A DNA stretch of 64,000 nt from Burkholderia sp. (GTDB taxonomy: Bacteria; Pseudomonadota; Gammaproteobacteria; Burkholderiales; Burkholderiaceae), in NCBI GenBank assembly GCA_031253835.1, contig JAIRVP010000013.1, forward strand, positions 1 to 64,000, written 5' to 3'. Positions 19,678-27,625 of the stretch are shown piece by piece; within the stretch, counting starts at the first letter, position 1, and each line of letters opens with the position of its first letter. A program made the translations under genes and the position numbers. Below the pieces are notes generated by a model. That model ran no database searches. It was not told the origin of the DNA and saw only the letters and a list, made by a program, of their open reading frames with translations.

Positions 19678-22600
19678 TCATCGCGCCCCCCCGGCCGGCT
19701 GCGACCCGATGAATCTCTCGATCGGCACCACCCCCGCCACGCTGCGACCATGCACGCCGGCCGCCGGCGAACCGGTTCCCCGCCGCCGTGCGATACGGGC
19801 GAGTGCGCGACGCAGATCGGCCAGCATCACCGGCTTGGTCAGCACGCACTCGACATTCGCCGCCGCGTAGCGCCCGGCTTCGTCGGGCGCCAGATGCGAC
19901 GCGACGACGATCACGTCGCACGGCAGCGCGCGCTCGAACACGGCCTCCGCGAGCGCGCCCGCCCGCATGTCCGGCAGGTCGGCACCGAGCAGCAGCACGT
20001 CCCATGCGCCACGCGCAAGCAGGTCGAGCGCCTCGCCCGCACGGGCCGCACTGCCGACCACGCACCCCAGTGCATCGAGCTGCTCGCTGAAGATCGATCC
20101 GTTGACGGCCGCGTCGTCGGCCACCAGCACGCGCAATGCGCGCGGGCCCGGCACGGATACCGGAACGTCGCCCCTGCGAAGCCGCGCACCGTGCCGGTCA
20201 TGGGACGCGCGGCCCGCCACGCCCGCATGGATCATCGCCGCGCGCAGCCCGCTCAGCGAATAACTCGACACGCGAATCGTGCGGCCCGCGACATCGGGCT
20301 GCAACGGGCCGTCCGGCGTGGCCAGCACGATCGGCGCGCGTCCGCCGAGGCTGTCGAGCTCGTCGCGCCGCCAGTGATCGGAATCGCCGAAGAGCACGAC
20401 CGCATGCGCACGCGCGAGGCACCCGGCGGCGATGCCGATCGGACTCGCGTGCATCGCGACGTCGAAGCCCCACGCACGCAGATGCGGGAACGCGTACGCC
20501 CGCCACGCATCGTCCGGCGACACGACGATCAGCGTGCGTCCGGCGAATGCATCGGACGCAGTTTCCGCAGCGATGCCCATCCCCAATGGCAGGCGTACCG
20601 TGAAGCAACTGCCGACGCCCTGCGTGCTGTCGACCGCGATCGCGCCGCCCATCGCGCCAACGAGCCGGTCGCACAGTGCCAGGCCGAGCCCCGTGCCGCC
20701 ATAACGCCGCGTAATCGACGCATCGACCTGCGAGAACGGCTTGAACAGCCGCGCCTGCTGCGCGGCGTCGATCCCGATGCCGGTATCCTCGATGCCGATC
20801 GCGAGCTCGGCCGCGCCGCCTGCATACCGATGCACGGACACGCGCGCGACGACGTGCCCGTCACTCGTGAACTTGATCGCATTGCTCAGCAGGTTGGCCA
20901 GCACTTGAGCGAGCCGGGTCGGATCGCCGCGCATCCGCTGCGCGTCGCTCGCGCCGATATCCGCAAACAGCGACAATCCCTTCGCTTTCGCGACGGGCGC
21001 GAACGCGGTGAGCTCGCGCTCGATCACCGCGATCACGTCGAACTCGATCGACTCGACCGACATCGCACCGGCTTCGATCTTCGAGAAATCGAGGATGTCG
21101 CTGACGATCGCGAGCAGCCCCTCCGCGGACGCGCGCACGGTGTGCACACGGCTCTGCTGCGATGCATCCAGCGCGGTGCGTTCGAGCAATTCGAGATTGC
21201 CGAGGATGACGTTCAACGGCGTGCGGATCTCGTGGCTCGTCGCGGCGAGGAAGGACGACTTCGCCGCATTCGCCGAATCGGCCGCGCGCACGGCTTCCTC
21301 GAGCGTGTGCACGAGCCGGTGCTTGGCACTCACGTCGGCGATCGCGGCGATCAGCACGTCCTCGCCCTGGTAACGCGCGCCGCGCGCAGTCACTTCGAGA
21401 TGCGCGGGGGCGCCGGTGCCGTCGTCGAGCACGAGATCGGCTTGCATCGTCTCGCCCGCGCCGCCGTTCGCGACGAACGCGTCGTACTTCGCCAGCACCT
21501 GCCCGGACAGCGCGTGATGATCGCCGTCGTGCGACGGACTCATCTGCGTCAGCGCATCGCTCGCCAGCATCACGCGGCGGTCGGACAGCGACACGAGTCC
21601 GATGCCGACGGGCGCCATCCCGATCACGCTGCGGCACAGATCCTCGCTGTCGAACACGCGCGCCGAGCGCGCGTAGACGGGCACGAGCACGCGCCGGTAG
21701 AACCGCATGAGCAGCAGCCACATCACCGCGATCGCCAGCAGCGACGTCCCGACGAGCGCAGCGGCCTGCACACCGATCGCGGCCGCGACGTCGGCCCAGG
21801 ACAGCACATAGGCGATCGCCCAGCCGGTCGCGCCGAGCGGACTGCGGAACACGATCGTGCCGTCGCGGAACATCGCTTCGCCCGGCGTGCCTTCTCCATG
21901 TGCAACGTCCAGCTCGAGCAGACGCTCATCGAGCGCCTGCGTGCGCTCGACCTCGGGATCGATCGCGACAAGCCGGTTGTCCGCCGTCGTGATGAAGAAC
22001 ACGCCTGTCGCGCGACGGTCCTGCAGCCACGACAGCAGGTATTCAGGCGCGTATTCCGTCACCAGCACCGCGAACGGCCGGCCATCGGCGCGCGCCTCGG
22101 CGGCGATCCGGATCCGGCGCTGGCCGGTCACCGGATTGACGTACGGCGGCAGCCAGTGCACGTGCGGCCGGCCATCCGCGCCGAGCGGCGGCACTTCGGC
22201 GAAATCGATGCGCAGCGCGTCCAGCACGCGCGCACGTGCGTCGGTGGTGGCGAGCGCCGGGTTGTCGCGCGACAGGTGCGGCACGAGGCCGAACAGCCCC
22301 GTGCGCGTGCTGTAGTGGTAACCCTCTAAAGTGCGGCCGCGATTGATCGAACTCGCCGCGCAGATGCGCGACAGCATGAACGACAGCGCGATATAGCGCG
22401 CGACCTCGTCGCGCTGCGCCGTTTGGCCCGGCACGCCGACCACGAGCGACGGATAGGGCTTGATCGCAATTTGCTGGCCGTTGGCGAAGAAATCGTTCAC
22501 GACATCGGCCGGCGCCGCGCCGAGTTCGCGCCAGATCAGCTGCGTGTTCGTGACGCCGTTGCGGAACGACGTCTCGCTCACCTGGATCTCGTCGACGGTT

Positions 22601-22770
22601 TCCTCGACGCCGTTCAGGAAATTGCGCCGCTCGCCGTCCAGATGGCCGTAAACGATCGATGCGATCCCGAGCCCGCAGGCGATCAGGATCAGGATCGTCA
22701 CGACAATGGCGCCGCCGAACATCGAAATGCTCTGATAGCGGCGAATGGACTGAAGCGTGCTGTACGGCAT
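19678..22770 (-). CDS. Hybrid sensor histidine kinase with a degenerate receiver
   Basis: This 1030-aa inner-membrane kinase has TM1 near residues 17-42 and a large periplasmic sensor (about 43-335). TM2 lies near 336-362 (VQAAALVGTSLLAIAVMWLLL). It continues with a PAS-like region, HisKA with the phospho-acceptor (FLAATSHEIRTPLN) and an intact HATPase (NLLSNAIKF, DTGIGID, GGTGLGLAL). After a spacer domain comes a C-terminal receiver. The acidic pocket (VADDAAV) and Lys (LTKPV) are kept, but the expected phospho-acceptor Asp aligns with Gly (WDVLLLGADLP). No Hpt follows. The protein may pass phosphate to the neighbouring system or act as a kinase with a regulatory pseudo-receiver. It is strongly similar in layout to the 15397-18419 kinase. 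Confidence 0.88.
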   Translation of the reverse strand: MPYSTLQSIRRYQSISMFGGAIVVTILILIACGLGIASIVYGHLDGERRNFLNGVEETVDEIQVSETSFRNGVTNTQLIWRELGAAPADVVNDFFANGQQIAIKPYPSLVVGVPGQTAQRDEVARYIALSFMLSRICAASSINRGRTLEGYHYSTRTGLFGLVPHLSRDNPALATTDARARVLDALRIDFAEVPPLGADGRPHVHWLPPYVNPVTGQRRIRIAAEARADGRPFAVLVTEYAPEYLLSWLQDRRATGVFFITTADNRLVAIDPEVERTQALDERLLELDVAHGEGTPGEAMFRDGTIVFRSPLGATGWAIAYVLSWADVAAAIGVQAAALVGTSLLAIAVMWLLLMRFYRRVLVPVYARSARVFDSEDLCRSVIGMAPVGIGLVSLSDRRVMLASDALTQMSPSHDGDHHALSGQVLAKYDAFVANGGAGETMQADLVLDDGTGAPAHLEVTARGARYQGEDVLIAAIADVSAKHRLVHTLEEAVRAADSANAAKSSFLAATSHEIRTPLNVILGNLELLERTALDASQQSRVHTVRASAEGLLAIVSDILDFSKIEAGAMSVESIEFDVIAVIERELTAFAPVAKAKGLSLFADIGASDAQRMRGDPTRLAQVLANLLSNAIKFTSDGHVVARVSVHRYAGGAAELAIGIEDTGIGIDAAQQARLFKPFSQVDASITRRYGGTGLGLALCDRLVGAMGGAIAVDSTQGVGSCFTVRLPLGMGIAAETASDAFAGRTLIVVSPDDAWRAYAFPHLRAWGFDVAMHASPIGIAAGCLARAHAVVLFGDSDHWRRDELDSLGGRAPIVLATPDGPLQPDVAGRTIRVSSYSLSGLRAAMIHAGVAGRASHDRHGARLRRGDVPVSVPGPRALRVLVADDAAVNGSIFSEQLDALGCVVGSAARAGEALDLLARGAWDVLLLGADLPDMRAGALAEAVFERALPCDVIVVASHLAPDEAGRYAAANVECVLTKPVMLADLRRALARIARRRGTGSPAAGVHGRSVAGVVPIERFIGSQPAGGAR

Positions 22771-23163
22771 GGCCTGGCGCGACGGCGCGTCGGGCTCGGC
22801 GGTCGAGCGAATGCCCGGCCCGAACGGACGTCACGATGGAAACGGATGGGATGGAAGTGTCCCGATCATGCCAAACGACACGAGGGAAATCAGTCGCGTC
22901 AGGCCGTTTTAGTACACGTCTGACTTGTTTGATTAATTGTTTTGAACTTGACCGATTCTTTGACGCGGATTTGCTCGGTAAACGTGTCCGACCCGCAGCG
23001 GCTGAACGCGAAAAGCGGCGGCCGCAAAAGCGAAATACCGCCGGCAAGCCGGCGGCAAAAGATGCGTCCACGGAGGTGGCGCACCTGAGGCACTCGATTC
23101 AACGCACGCGGGTCATGCCCGACGGAACGACCCGCGCGCTGCAGCAGCGCGCGACGCGCCCGC
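22771..23163. other. Intergenic region with AT-rich promoter-like centre
   Basis: No gene is supported in these 393 bases. An AT-rich stretch at about 22905-22975 probably carries the promoter for the second hybrid kinase, reading left. The right part contains the terminator of the lipoprotein cluster. Confidence 0.4.
23038..23055 (-). terminator. Terminator candidate of the lipoprotein cluster
   Basis: An 8-bp palindromic stem (CCGCCGGC-AA-GCCGGCGG) lies about 108 bases past the stop at 23164. On the minus strand it is followed by TATTTCGCTTTTG. It would close the leftward transcript of the three lipoprotein genes. Confidence 0.5.
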
Positions 23164-24180
23164 TCAGTTCTGCGTGAGCGGATTCAGCGTCGTGCACAGG
23201 AAGCCCGTGCAGTTCTTCGGCGTGAAGTAGAACGACGCCATCACCGGCGAGGGCGCGCCGAGCGCGATATCGCTCAGATACGCGGTGCCCTGCGCGCCGA
23301 ACGTATTCGCCTGCTGGACGAAGTTCGCGCCGGTCGACTGGATCGCGGCCGACTGGTACGCGAAGGTCGGCGACTGCGTCTGGTCCTTCACGTAGATCCA
23401 CGCGATCGCCGTGCCGAACGCCATCCCGCCCTTCGCGCGATAGCCCTTCGCGCCCTCGCCGTTGGCCTGTGCGATGAAGTCGCTGACGGTCGACGTCGGC
23501 GCCAGCGCGTCGTACGTGTAGGTCGCGCTCGACGCGTTGTTCTTCATGTACACGTTCGCCTGCACGGCCCCCACCACCATCGGGCCGAGGAACCAGTACC
23601 CCGACTGGCCCTGGCCGTTCGCCTGCGTGAGGAACGCGTTGGCATCGGCCGGCAGGCCCGTCGTCGTGTACGTGTAGGTCGCCGACGACCCACCGTCCTT
23701 GCGATAGAGATCGCCGTACGTGAGCGGCCCTTCGTAGCGATAGCCGCTCGCCCCCTGTGCGTTGGCCGCGTTGACGAAGGACGTCATGTCGGCCGGCGCC
23801 GCCTGCAGCTGGTACGTGTAGGTCTGCGCGGTGCCGTCGTTCACGAAGATCGATTGCGTCCCGCCGTTGCCCGCGTTGTAGTAGTAGTCGCCCAGATAGC
23901 GGAAGCCCTTCGCGCCTTCGCTGTTGACCAGTGTCAGGAAGCTCGCCTTGTCGGCCGAGACGGGCTGCGCCTCGTAGCGCCAGGTCATCGCGCTGCCGCC
24001 CGAGCCGCTCGACCCGCCGTTGCCGCCGCTTCCCGTGCCGCCTGAACCCGACCCGCCGGTGCCGCCGCTGCCGCCGTTGTTGCTCGTGCCCGATCCGCCG
24101 GCAGGCGAGGAATTGTCGTCACCGCCGCCGCAGGCGGTCAGTGCGAGGCAGGTCAATGCGATCAATGCAACGGCTTTCAT
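23164..24180 (-). CDS. Lipoprotein with Gly/Ser linker and five tandem ~50-residue repeats
   Basis: This 338-aa protein has a lipobox (CLALTAC). A 45-residue Gly/Ser/Asn-rich linker comes next, then five tandem repeats of about 50 residues. The repeat consensus is TYTYxxxAxPADxxxFVxQANxxGAxGYRYxGP followed by a variable hydrophobic strand and Y/V-K-N/D. The start was placed at the ATG at 24180 with AAGGTG 8 bases upstream; the frame is open further upstream without a better site. Linker plus repeats suggest an outer-membrane lipoprotein holding a repeat domain away from the membrane. I do not recognise the repeat family. It follows the CsgG-like gene by 123 bases. Confidence 0.8.
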   Translation of the reverse strand: MKAVALIALTCLALTACGGGDDNSSPAGGSGTSNNGGSGGTGGSGSGGTGSGGNGGSSGSGGSAMTWRYEAQPVSADKASFLTLVNSEGAKGFRYLGDYYYNAGNGGTQSIFVNDGTAQTYTYQLQAAPADMTSFVNAANAQGASGYRYEGPLTYGDLYRKDGGSSATYTYTTTGLPADANAFLTQANGQGQSGYWFLGPMVVGAVQANVYMKNNASSATYTYDALAPTSTVSDFIAQANGEGAKGYRAKGGMAFGTAIAWIYVKDQTQSPTFAYQSAAIQSTGANFVQQANTFGAQGTAYLSDIALGAPSPVMASFYFTPKNCTGFLCTTLNPLTQN

Positions 24181-24303
24181 CGGGATCACCTTCTGAATGA
24201 ACAGGACGAACGCAGCCGGCACGCGCGGATCTCGCCGCGCGCACGGACTGTCACGCATCACGAATCAGGAATCGGCCGGCGGCGCACCGCCGGCCCGGAG
24301 ACG

Positions 24304-25131
24304 TCAGTTGACCTGCAGCTGGCCACCGCGGCCGAGGCCGCCCTTGACGTCCTGCGCCTTGTAGCTGCGCAGTGCAACCACCATCTTGTTGTACGCGTCG
24401 ATAAACGCGACGACCGTCGCCTTGCCTTCCGGCGTCGACGAGAAGCCGGCGAGCGCACCGCCCACGCCGCCGCCGAAGCCGCCCAGCGCCGCGCCGTAGT
24501 TGGTCGCCGTCGAGCTGCCTTCCGACGCCGCGATCTGCACGGCCGAGCGCACGTCGAACAGCGTCAGCGTCACGACCGACGCCTTCGTCTGCAGATGGCC
24601 GGCCACGGCCGCCACCGCGCTGTTGCCGATCAGCCCGCCGATCATGCTGCCGATGCCGCCGATCGGCGAATCGTTGATGACGATCTGCGGTTCCATGTAG
24701 TAGTCGGCCGCGACACGCTGACCCTTCTGCTGCTTCGAGCCCGCGCGGTATTCGCCCGAGTTGCGCTGCAGCTGCGTGATGCGCGACAGGCGCGCGTCGC
24801 TCTTCTGGTTGCCGATCGACGTGATCACGAAGCAGTTCGACTGCTGGACGGCCAGGCGCAGCAGCGGATCGATCGTCGTCATCTTGGTCGCGCTGCCGAA
24901 CGGGCCCCACCAGTCGGCGTTGCGGCCGTCGTCGACGGCGATCGTGCCAAGCGGCGACGTGCAGCGCTGCAGCCCCGAATCGGCGCCGGCGCTCGCGCCG
25001 CCTGCCGCGGCACCCGTCACGCCGGCGTTCTGGCCGCCGGGCGTCACCACGCCGCCGCAACCCGCGACGGACGCGCAAAGCGCTGCAACCAGCGCACCTT
25101 GAGTGAGACGATGGGAAAGGTTGGTCTTCAT
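24304..25131 (-). CDS. CsgG/HfaB-like outer-membrane lipoprotein
   Basis: This 275-aa lipoprotein has lipobox SVAGC and a short Gly/Ala linker. Its domain resembles the CsgG family: an early strand (LGTIAVDDG), a helix with LLRLAVQQSNCFVIT, a central segment ADYYMEPQIVIND, and later strands SVVTLTLFDVRSAVQIAASEGS. Gly-rich stretches (IGGIGSMIGGLIG and LGGFGGGVGGALAG) lie where membrane-inserting hairpins would be. CsgG forms the curli secretion pore, but no curli subunit genes are nearby, so secretion is uncertain. Neighbours on both sides are lipoproteins on the same strand, suggesting one envelope complex. Confidence 0.7.
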   Translation of the reverse strand: MKTNLSHRLTQGALVAALCASVAGCGGVVTPGGQNAGVTGAAAGGASAGADSGLQRCTSPLGTIAVDDGRNADWWGPFGSATKMTTIDPLLRLAVQQSNCFVITSIGNQKSDARLSRITQLQRNSGEYRAGSKQQKGQRVAADYYMEPQIVINDSPIGGIGSMIGGLIGNSAVAAVAGHLQTKASVVTLTLFDVRSAVQIAASEGSSTATNYGAALGGFGGGVGGALAGFSSTPEGKATVVAFIDAYNKMVVALRSYKAQDVKGGLGRGGQLQVN

Positions 25132-25252
25132 GTCGTTGTCGATCGATTAGAGTCGTTGTTCGGCTTATGTGTTCGTGCGAACTTCGATAAGCCCCCCGGC
25201 GTGGCGCGCGATGGTGGTCTCCCCGCTGCAGCCCCCGTTGCTTTCCGCCCGG

Positions 25253-25840
25253 TCAGTAGTACCAGTACGTCTGCTGCCAGACGCCGTAGTACGGATAGCC
25301 CGAGTACCAGTAGCCGTAATAGACTTCACGCCATTGCGTGCGCCATTTCCAGTCTTCTTCGTCTTCCTTCTTGGCCTTGCGCGCGAGATCGAGCAGCTTT
25401 TTCGATTCCTTGTCGCCGCGGCCGGCCGCGATCGACAGCCACTTCTCCGCTTCGCGCGCGTCGGAGCCCATTTCCTCGAGGCCGAACAGATAGAAACTGC
25501 CGAGCGCCTTCTGCGCCTGCAGGTCGCCGCGCTCGGCTGCGTCGCGCATCCACTTGAGTGCCTGGTAGCTGTCCTGGCGTACGCCGTCGCCGCGGAAATA
25601 ACGCAGGCCGAGGTCGTACGCGGCCTTCGGCTGGGTCTTCGCGGTCTGCTTCAGCGCGGCGATGCGCGGATCTTCACGGTCTTCCGAATCGTCCCTTTTT
25701 TGATAGGACACCTGATCTTTTGGACGGTCGGAACAACCTGTGTCGTCGCAGATCCGCACCGTGTTGCTGGTGACGGACGGATCCTGCGCGCACGCGGCCA
25801 GGAGCAACAGCAGCCCCGGTGCGAGTAAACGGCGGTACAT
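25253..25840 (-). CDS. Sel1-like repeat lipoprotein
   Basis: This 195-aa lipoprotein (lipobox LLLAAC) carries two to three Sel1/TPR-like repeats (AAYDLGLRYFRGDGVRQDSYQ and KALGSFYLFG...AEKWLSIAAGRGD). A charged coil and a Tyr/Trp-rich C-terminus (YYGYWYSGYPYYGVW) follow. The ATG at 25840 has GAGGAAAG 7-8 bases upstream; a TTG at 25855 has none. Sel1 repeats mediate protein contacts. It is the first gene of the leftward three-lipoprotein cluster and diverges from atsT. The aromatic tail is unusual and may pack against a membrane or a partner. Confidence 0.8.
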   Translation of the reverse strand: MYRRLLAPGLLLLLAACAQDPSVTSNTVRICDDTGCSDRPKDQVSYQKRDDSEDREDPRIAALKQTAKTQPKAAYDLGLRYFRGDGVRQDSYQALKWMRDAAERGDLQAQKALGSFYLFGLEEMGSDAREAEKWLSIAAGRGDKESKKLLDLARKAKKEDEEDWKWRTQWREVYYGYWYSGYPYYGVWQQTYWYY

Positions 25841-26135
25841 TGGTACTTTCCTCAAGTTTTATTTGCGCCGCAATTCTTCGAGCTATCCCACCCCGTGAGC
25901 TCGTACCCGGTTGCGCGCGGCGCAGCGGATACAATCCGCCAACGCCGACACGCAGTCCTAGGCTCTCTCAGGTTCTCTCTTCGAATCGTTCAGTCACTGC
26001 TTCATTGCTGTCGCTTTTCGCTGTACCGGCTGTTGCCGGTATCGATCCCCAAACATGACGCGACAAACAATAGTGACGTGGTGAGCAATAATAATGAAGA
26101 AAAATGGCATGTCAAGGTCATTCGCTTTTTCAAAG

Positions 26136-26164
26136 TTTGCGTGACGCGTCAGTTTTGATATGCT
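26136..26164 (+). promoter_or_regulatory. Sigma-70-like promoter of the atsT-atsR operon with embedded palindrome
   Basis: TTTGCG (26136-26141) and TATGCT (26159-26164) are separated by 17 bases, 36 bases before the atsT ATG at 26200. A perfect 10-bp palindrome, TGACGCGTCA (26142-26151), lies just after the -35 element and could bind a regulator. The rest of 25841-26135 is AT-rich without a gene and should also hold the divergent promoter of the Sel1 lipoprotein. Confidence 0.5.
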
Positions 26165-26199
26165 CACCCTCGCCCAAAACCCCTGGAGACCCCATCGAG

Positions 26200-27072
26200 A
26201 TGTCCACCACCGAGCAGGCCAATGTCGATCTCATCACCGCCAACAAGGTGCGCGATCTGCTGAACCGGAACGGCATTCCGCCGCGAAGTCACAACACGAC
26301 GATCGCCAACGTGCTCGGCCTCAGCTTCTCGGTCGTCACGCGCAAGATGAAAGGCCTGATCCCGTGGAACCTGTCGCAGCTGCAGGACATCGCGACGCAC
26401 TTCGGCGTGCCGCCCGCGATCCTGCTCGACGACAAGGGCACGCAGCCGGCCGCCGCCGAAATGATCGACGCGACGTTCGTGGTCGAGTCGAAGCGCTTCC
26501 GCTGCCGCGCCGCGATCTCGACGAAGGCCAGCAGCCAGATCGAGACGGATTTCGTCGCGCTGCAGTGGCAAGGCGAATGGATCATCACGGAACGTCAGCA
26601 CGCACGCGAAGGCCGCACCTATCCGGTCGATGTCATCGAGCTGCGCTCGGCGCAGCCGAACGTCTATGCGGCGCGGATCGCGGTGGTCGACGATTCGCAG
26701 GACGTCGCCGAGACGGTGTGTGAATACTTCATCGAGAAAGGCGTGAACGCGATTCCGTACTTCGACGGCGCGACGTTCCGCAAGGCGCTGGAAGTCGAGG
26801 ATTTCGACGGCTACATCCTCGACTGGATGCTCGGCGACCAGACGGCCGCCGAACTCGTGCGCGGCATCCGTTCGAGCGAGAACAGCGGCGCGCCGATCTT
26901 CCTGCTGACCGGCAAGATCTCGACCGGCGAAGCCAGCGAGGACGAAATCGCGCACATCGTGTCGCACTACAACGCGCGCTGCGAAGAAAAGCCGGTGCGC
27001 CTGCCGATCCTGTTCGCCGAAGTGGCGCGCGAACTGAAGATCACGCTGCCGGCCGTGGCCGCCGCGAACTGA
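26200..27072 (+). CDS. atsT: AtsT, DNA-binding response regulator with N-terminal HTH and C-terminal receiver
   Basis: This 290-aa regulator has an unusual order. An XRE-like helix-turn-helix comes first (about residues 28-75, TTIANVLGLSFSVVTRKMKG) and a receiver last (about 158-280, IAVVDDSQD). The phospho-acceptor sits in DGYILD at residue 208, the position I recall being reported for AtsT of B. cenocepacia, which supports both identity and start codon. A GGAG lies 11 bases upstream of the ATG. In B. cenocepacia AtsR phosphorylates AtsT, and the pathway represses biofilm formation, type VI secretion and other virulence traits. It is the first gene of a three-gene operon. Confidence 0.92.
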   Translation: MSTTEQANVDLITANKVRDLLNRNGIPPRSHNTTIANVLGLSFSVVTRKMKGLIPWNLSQLQDIATHFGVPPAILLDDKGTQPAAAEMIDATFVVESKRFRCRAAISTKASSQIETDFVALQWQGEWIITERQHAREGRTYPVDVIELRSAQPNVYAARIAVVDDSQDVAETVCEYFIEKGVNAIPYFDGATFRKALEVEDFDGYILDWMLGDQTAAELVRGIRSSENSGAPIFLLTGKISTGEASEDEIAHIVSHYNARCEEKPVRLPILFAEVARELKITLPAVAAAN

Positions 27073-27120
27073 GACCAGAACGACAATCCACCACACGAAC
27101 CACAAGACCGAGGGACTGAC

Positions 27121-27624
27121 ATGCGCGTTTCAACCATCTGGACCAAGAGCCTGCTGACGGCCTGCCTGCTCGGCATGGCCGCCGCGGCATGGGCCGCTTC
27201 GTCGTTTACGTTCACCGTCGACGGCAAGATCAGCAAGAGCAACCAGCAGGGGAAGATGACCTACGTCTTTTCCGAGCAGGCGCTGATGGCGCTGCCGCAG
27301 CATACGATCGTCACGTCGACGAGCTGGACGCCGAAGGCGACCTTCACCGGCCCGCGCCTGTCGGACGTGCTGAAGACCGTCGGCGCGCATGGCACGCAGA
27401 TCGAATTCCGCTGCATCGACGAGTACACGTTCACGATTCCCGTGTCGGACGCCGACAAGTACGGCGTGATCCTCGCGCGGACGATGAACGGCAAGGTGCT
27501 CGGCAACGACAACTACGGCCCGCTGTGGATCATGTACCCGCGCGACCAGTATCCCGACGAACTGAAGACGCCGCTCGGCGAAGCCAAGTTCGCGTGGCAG
27601 ATCATCGGCCTGACCGTGAAGTGA
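27121..27624 (+). CDS. Periplasmic molybdopterin-oxidoreductase-fold protein in the ats operon
   Basis: This 167-aa protein has a signal peptide (cut after AWAAS). Its domain resembles the small stand-alone oxidoreductase molybdopterin-binding fold (FTGPRLSDVLKTVGAHGTQIEFRCIDEYTFTIPVSDADKYGVILARTMNG, shown here in pieces: FTGPRLSDVLKTVG, FRCIDEYTFTIP, GVILARTMNG). One Cys (FRCID) lies in the core. GAGGGA precedes its ATG. It lies 48 bases after atsT and one base before atsR, so it is made with both. It could sense a periplasmic ligand for AtsR; that is inference from operon position. Cofactor binding cannot be judged. Confidence 0.75.
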   Translation: MRVSTIWTKSLLTACLLGMAAAAWAASSFTFTVDGKISKSNQQGKMTYVFSEQALMALPQHTIVTSTSWTPKATFTGPRLSDVLKTVGAHGTQIEFRCIDEYTFTIPVSDADKYGVILARTMNGKVLGNDNYGPLWIMYPRDQYPDELKTPLGEAKFAWQIIGLTVK

Positions 27625-27625
27625 C

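Noticed and set aside
19245..19751. 168-codon minus-strand frame overlapping the 61-aa gene
   Set aside because: Arg/Asp-rich, no ribosome-binding site, runs into the end of the second kinase gene; the 61-aa frame has a strong site.
19750..22329. 859-codon plus-strand frame opposite the second hybrid kinase
   Set aside because: Low-complexity Arg/His-rich product; the opposite strand holds all kinase motifs.
23998..24110. CCG/GCC-rich short repeats considered as a microsatellite or site-specific element
   Set aside because: They are the codons of the Gly/Ser linker of the five-repeat lipoprotein.
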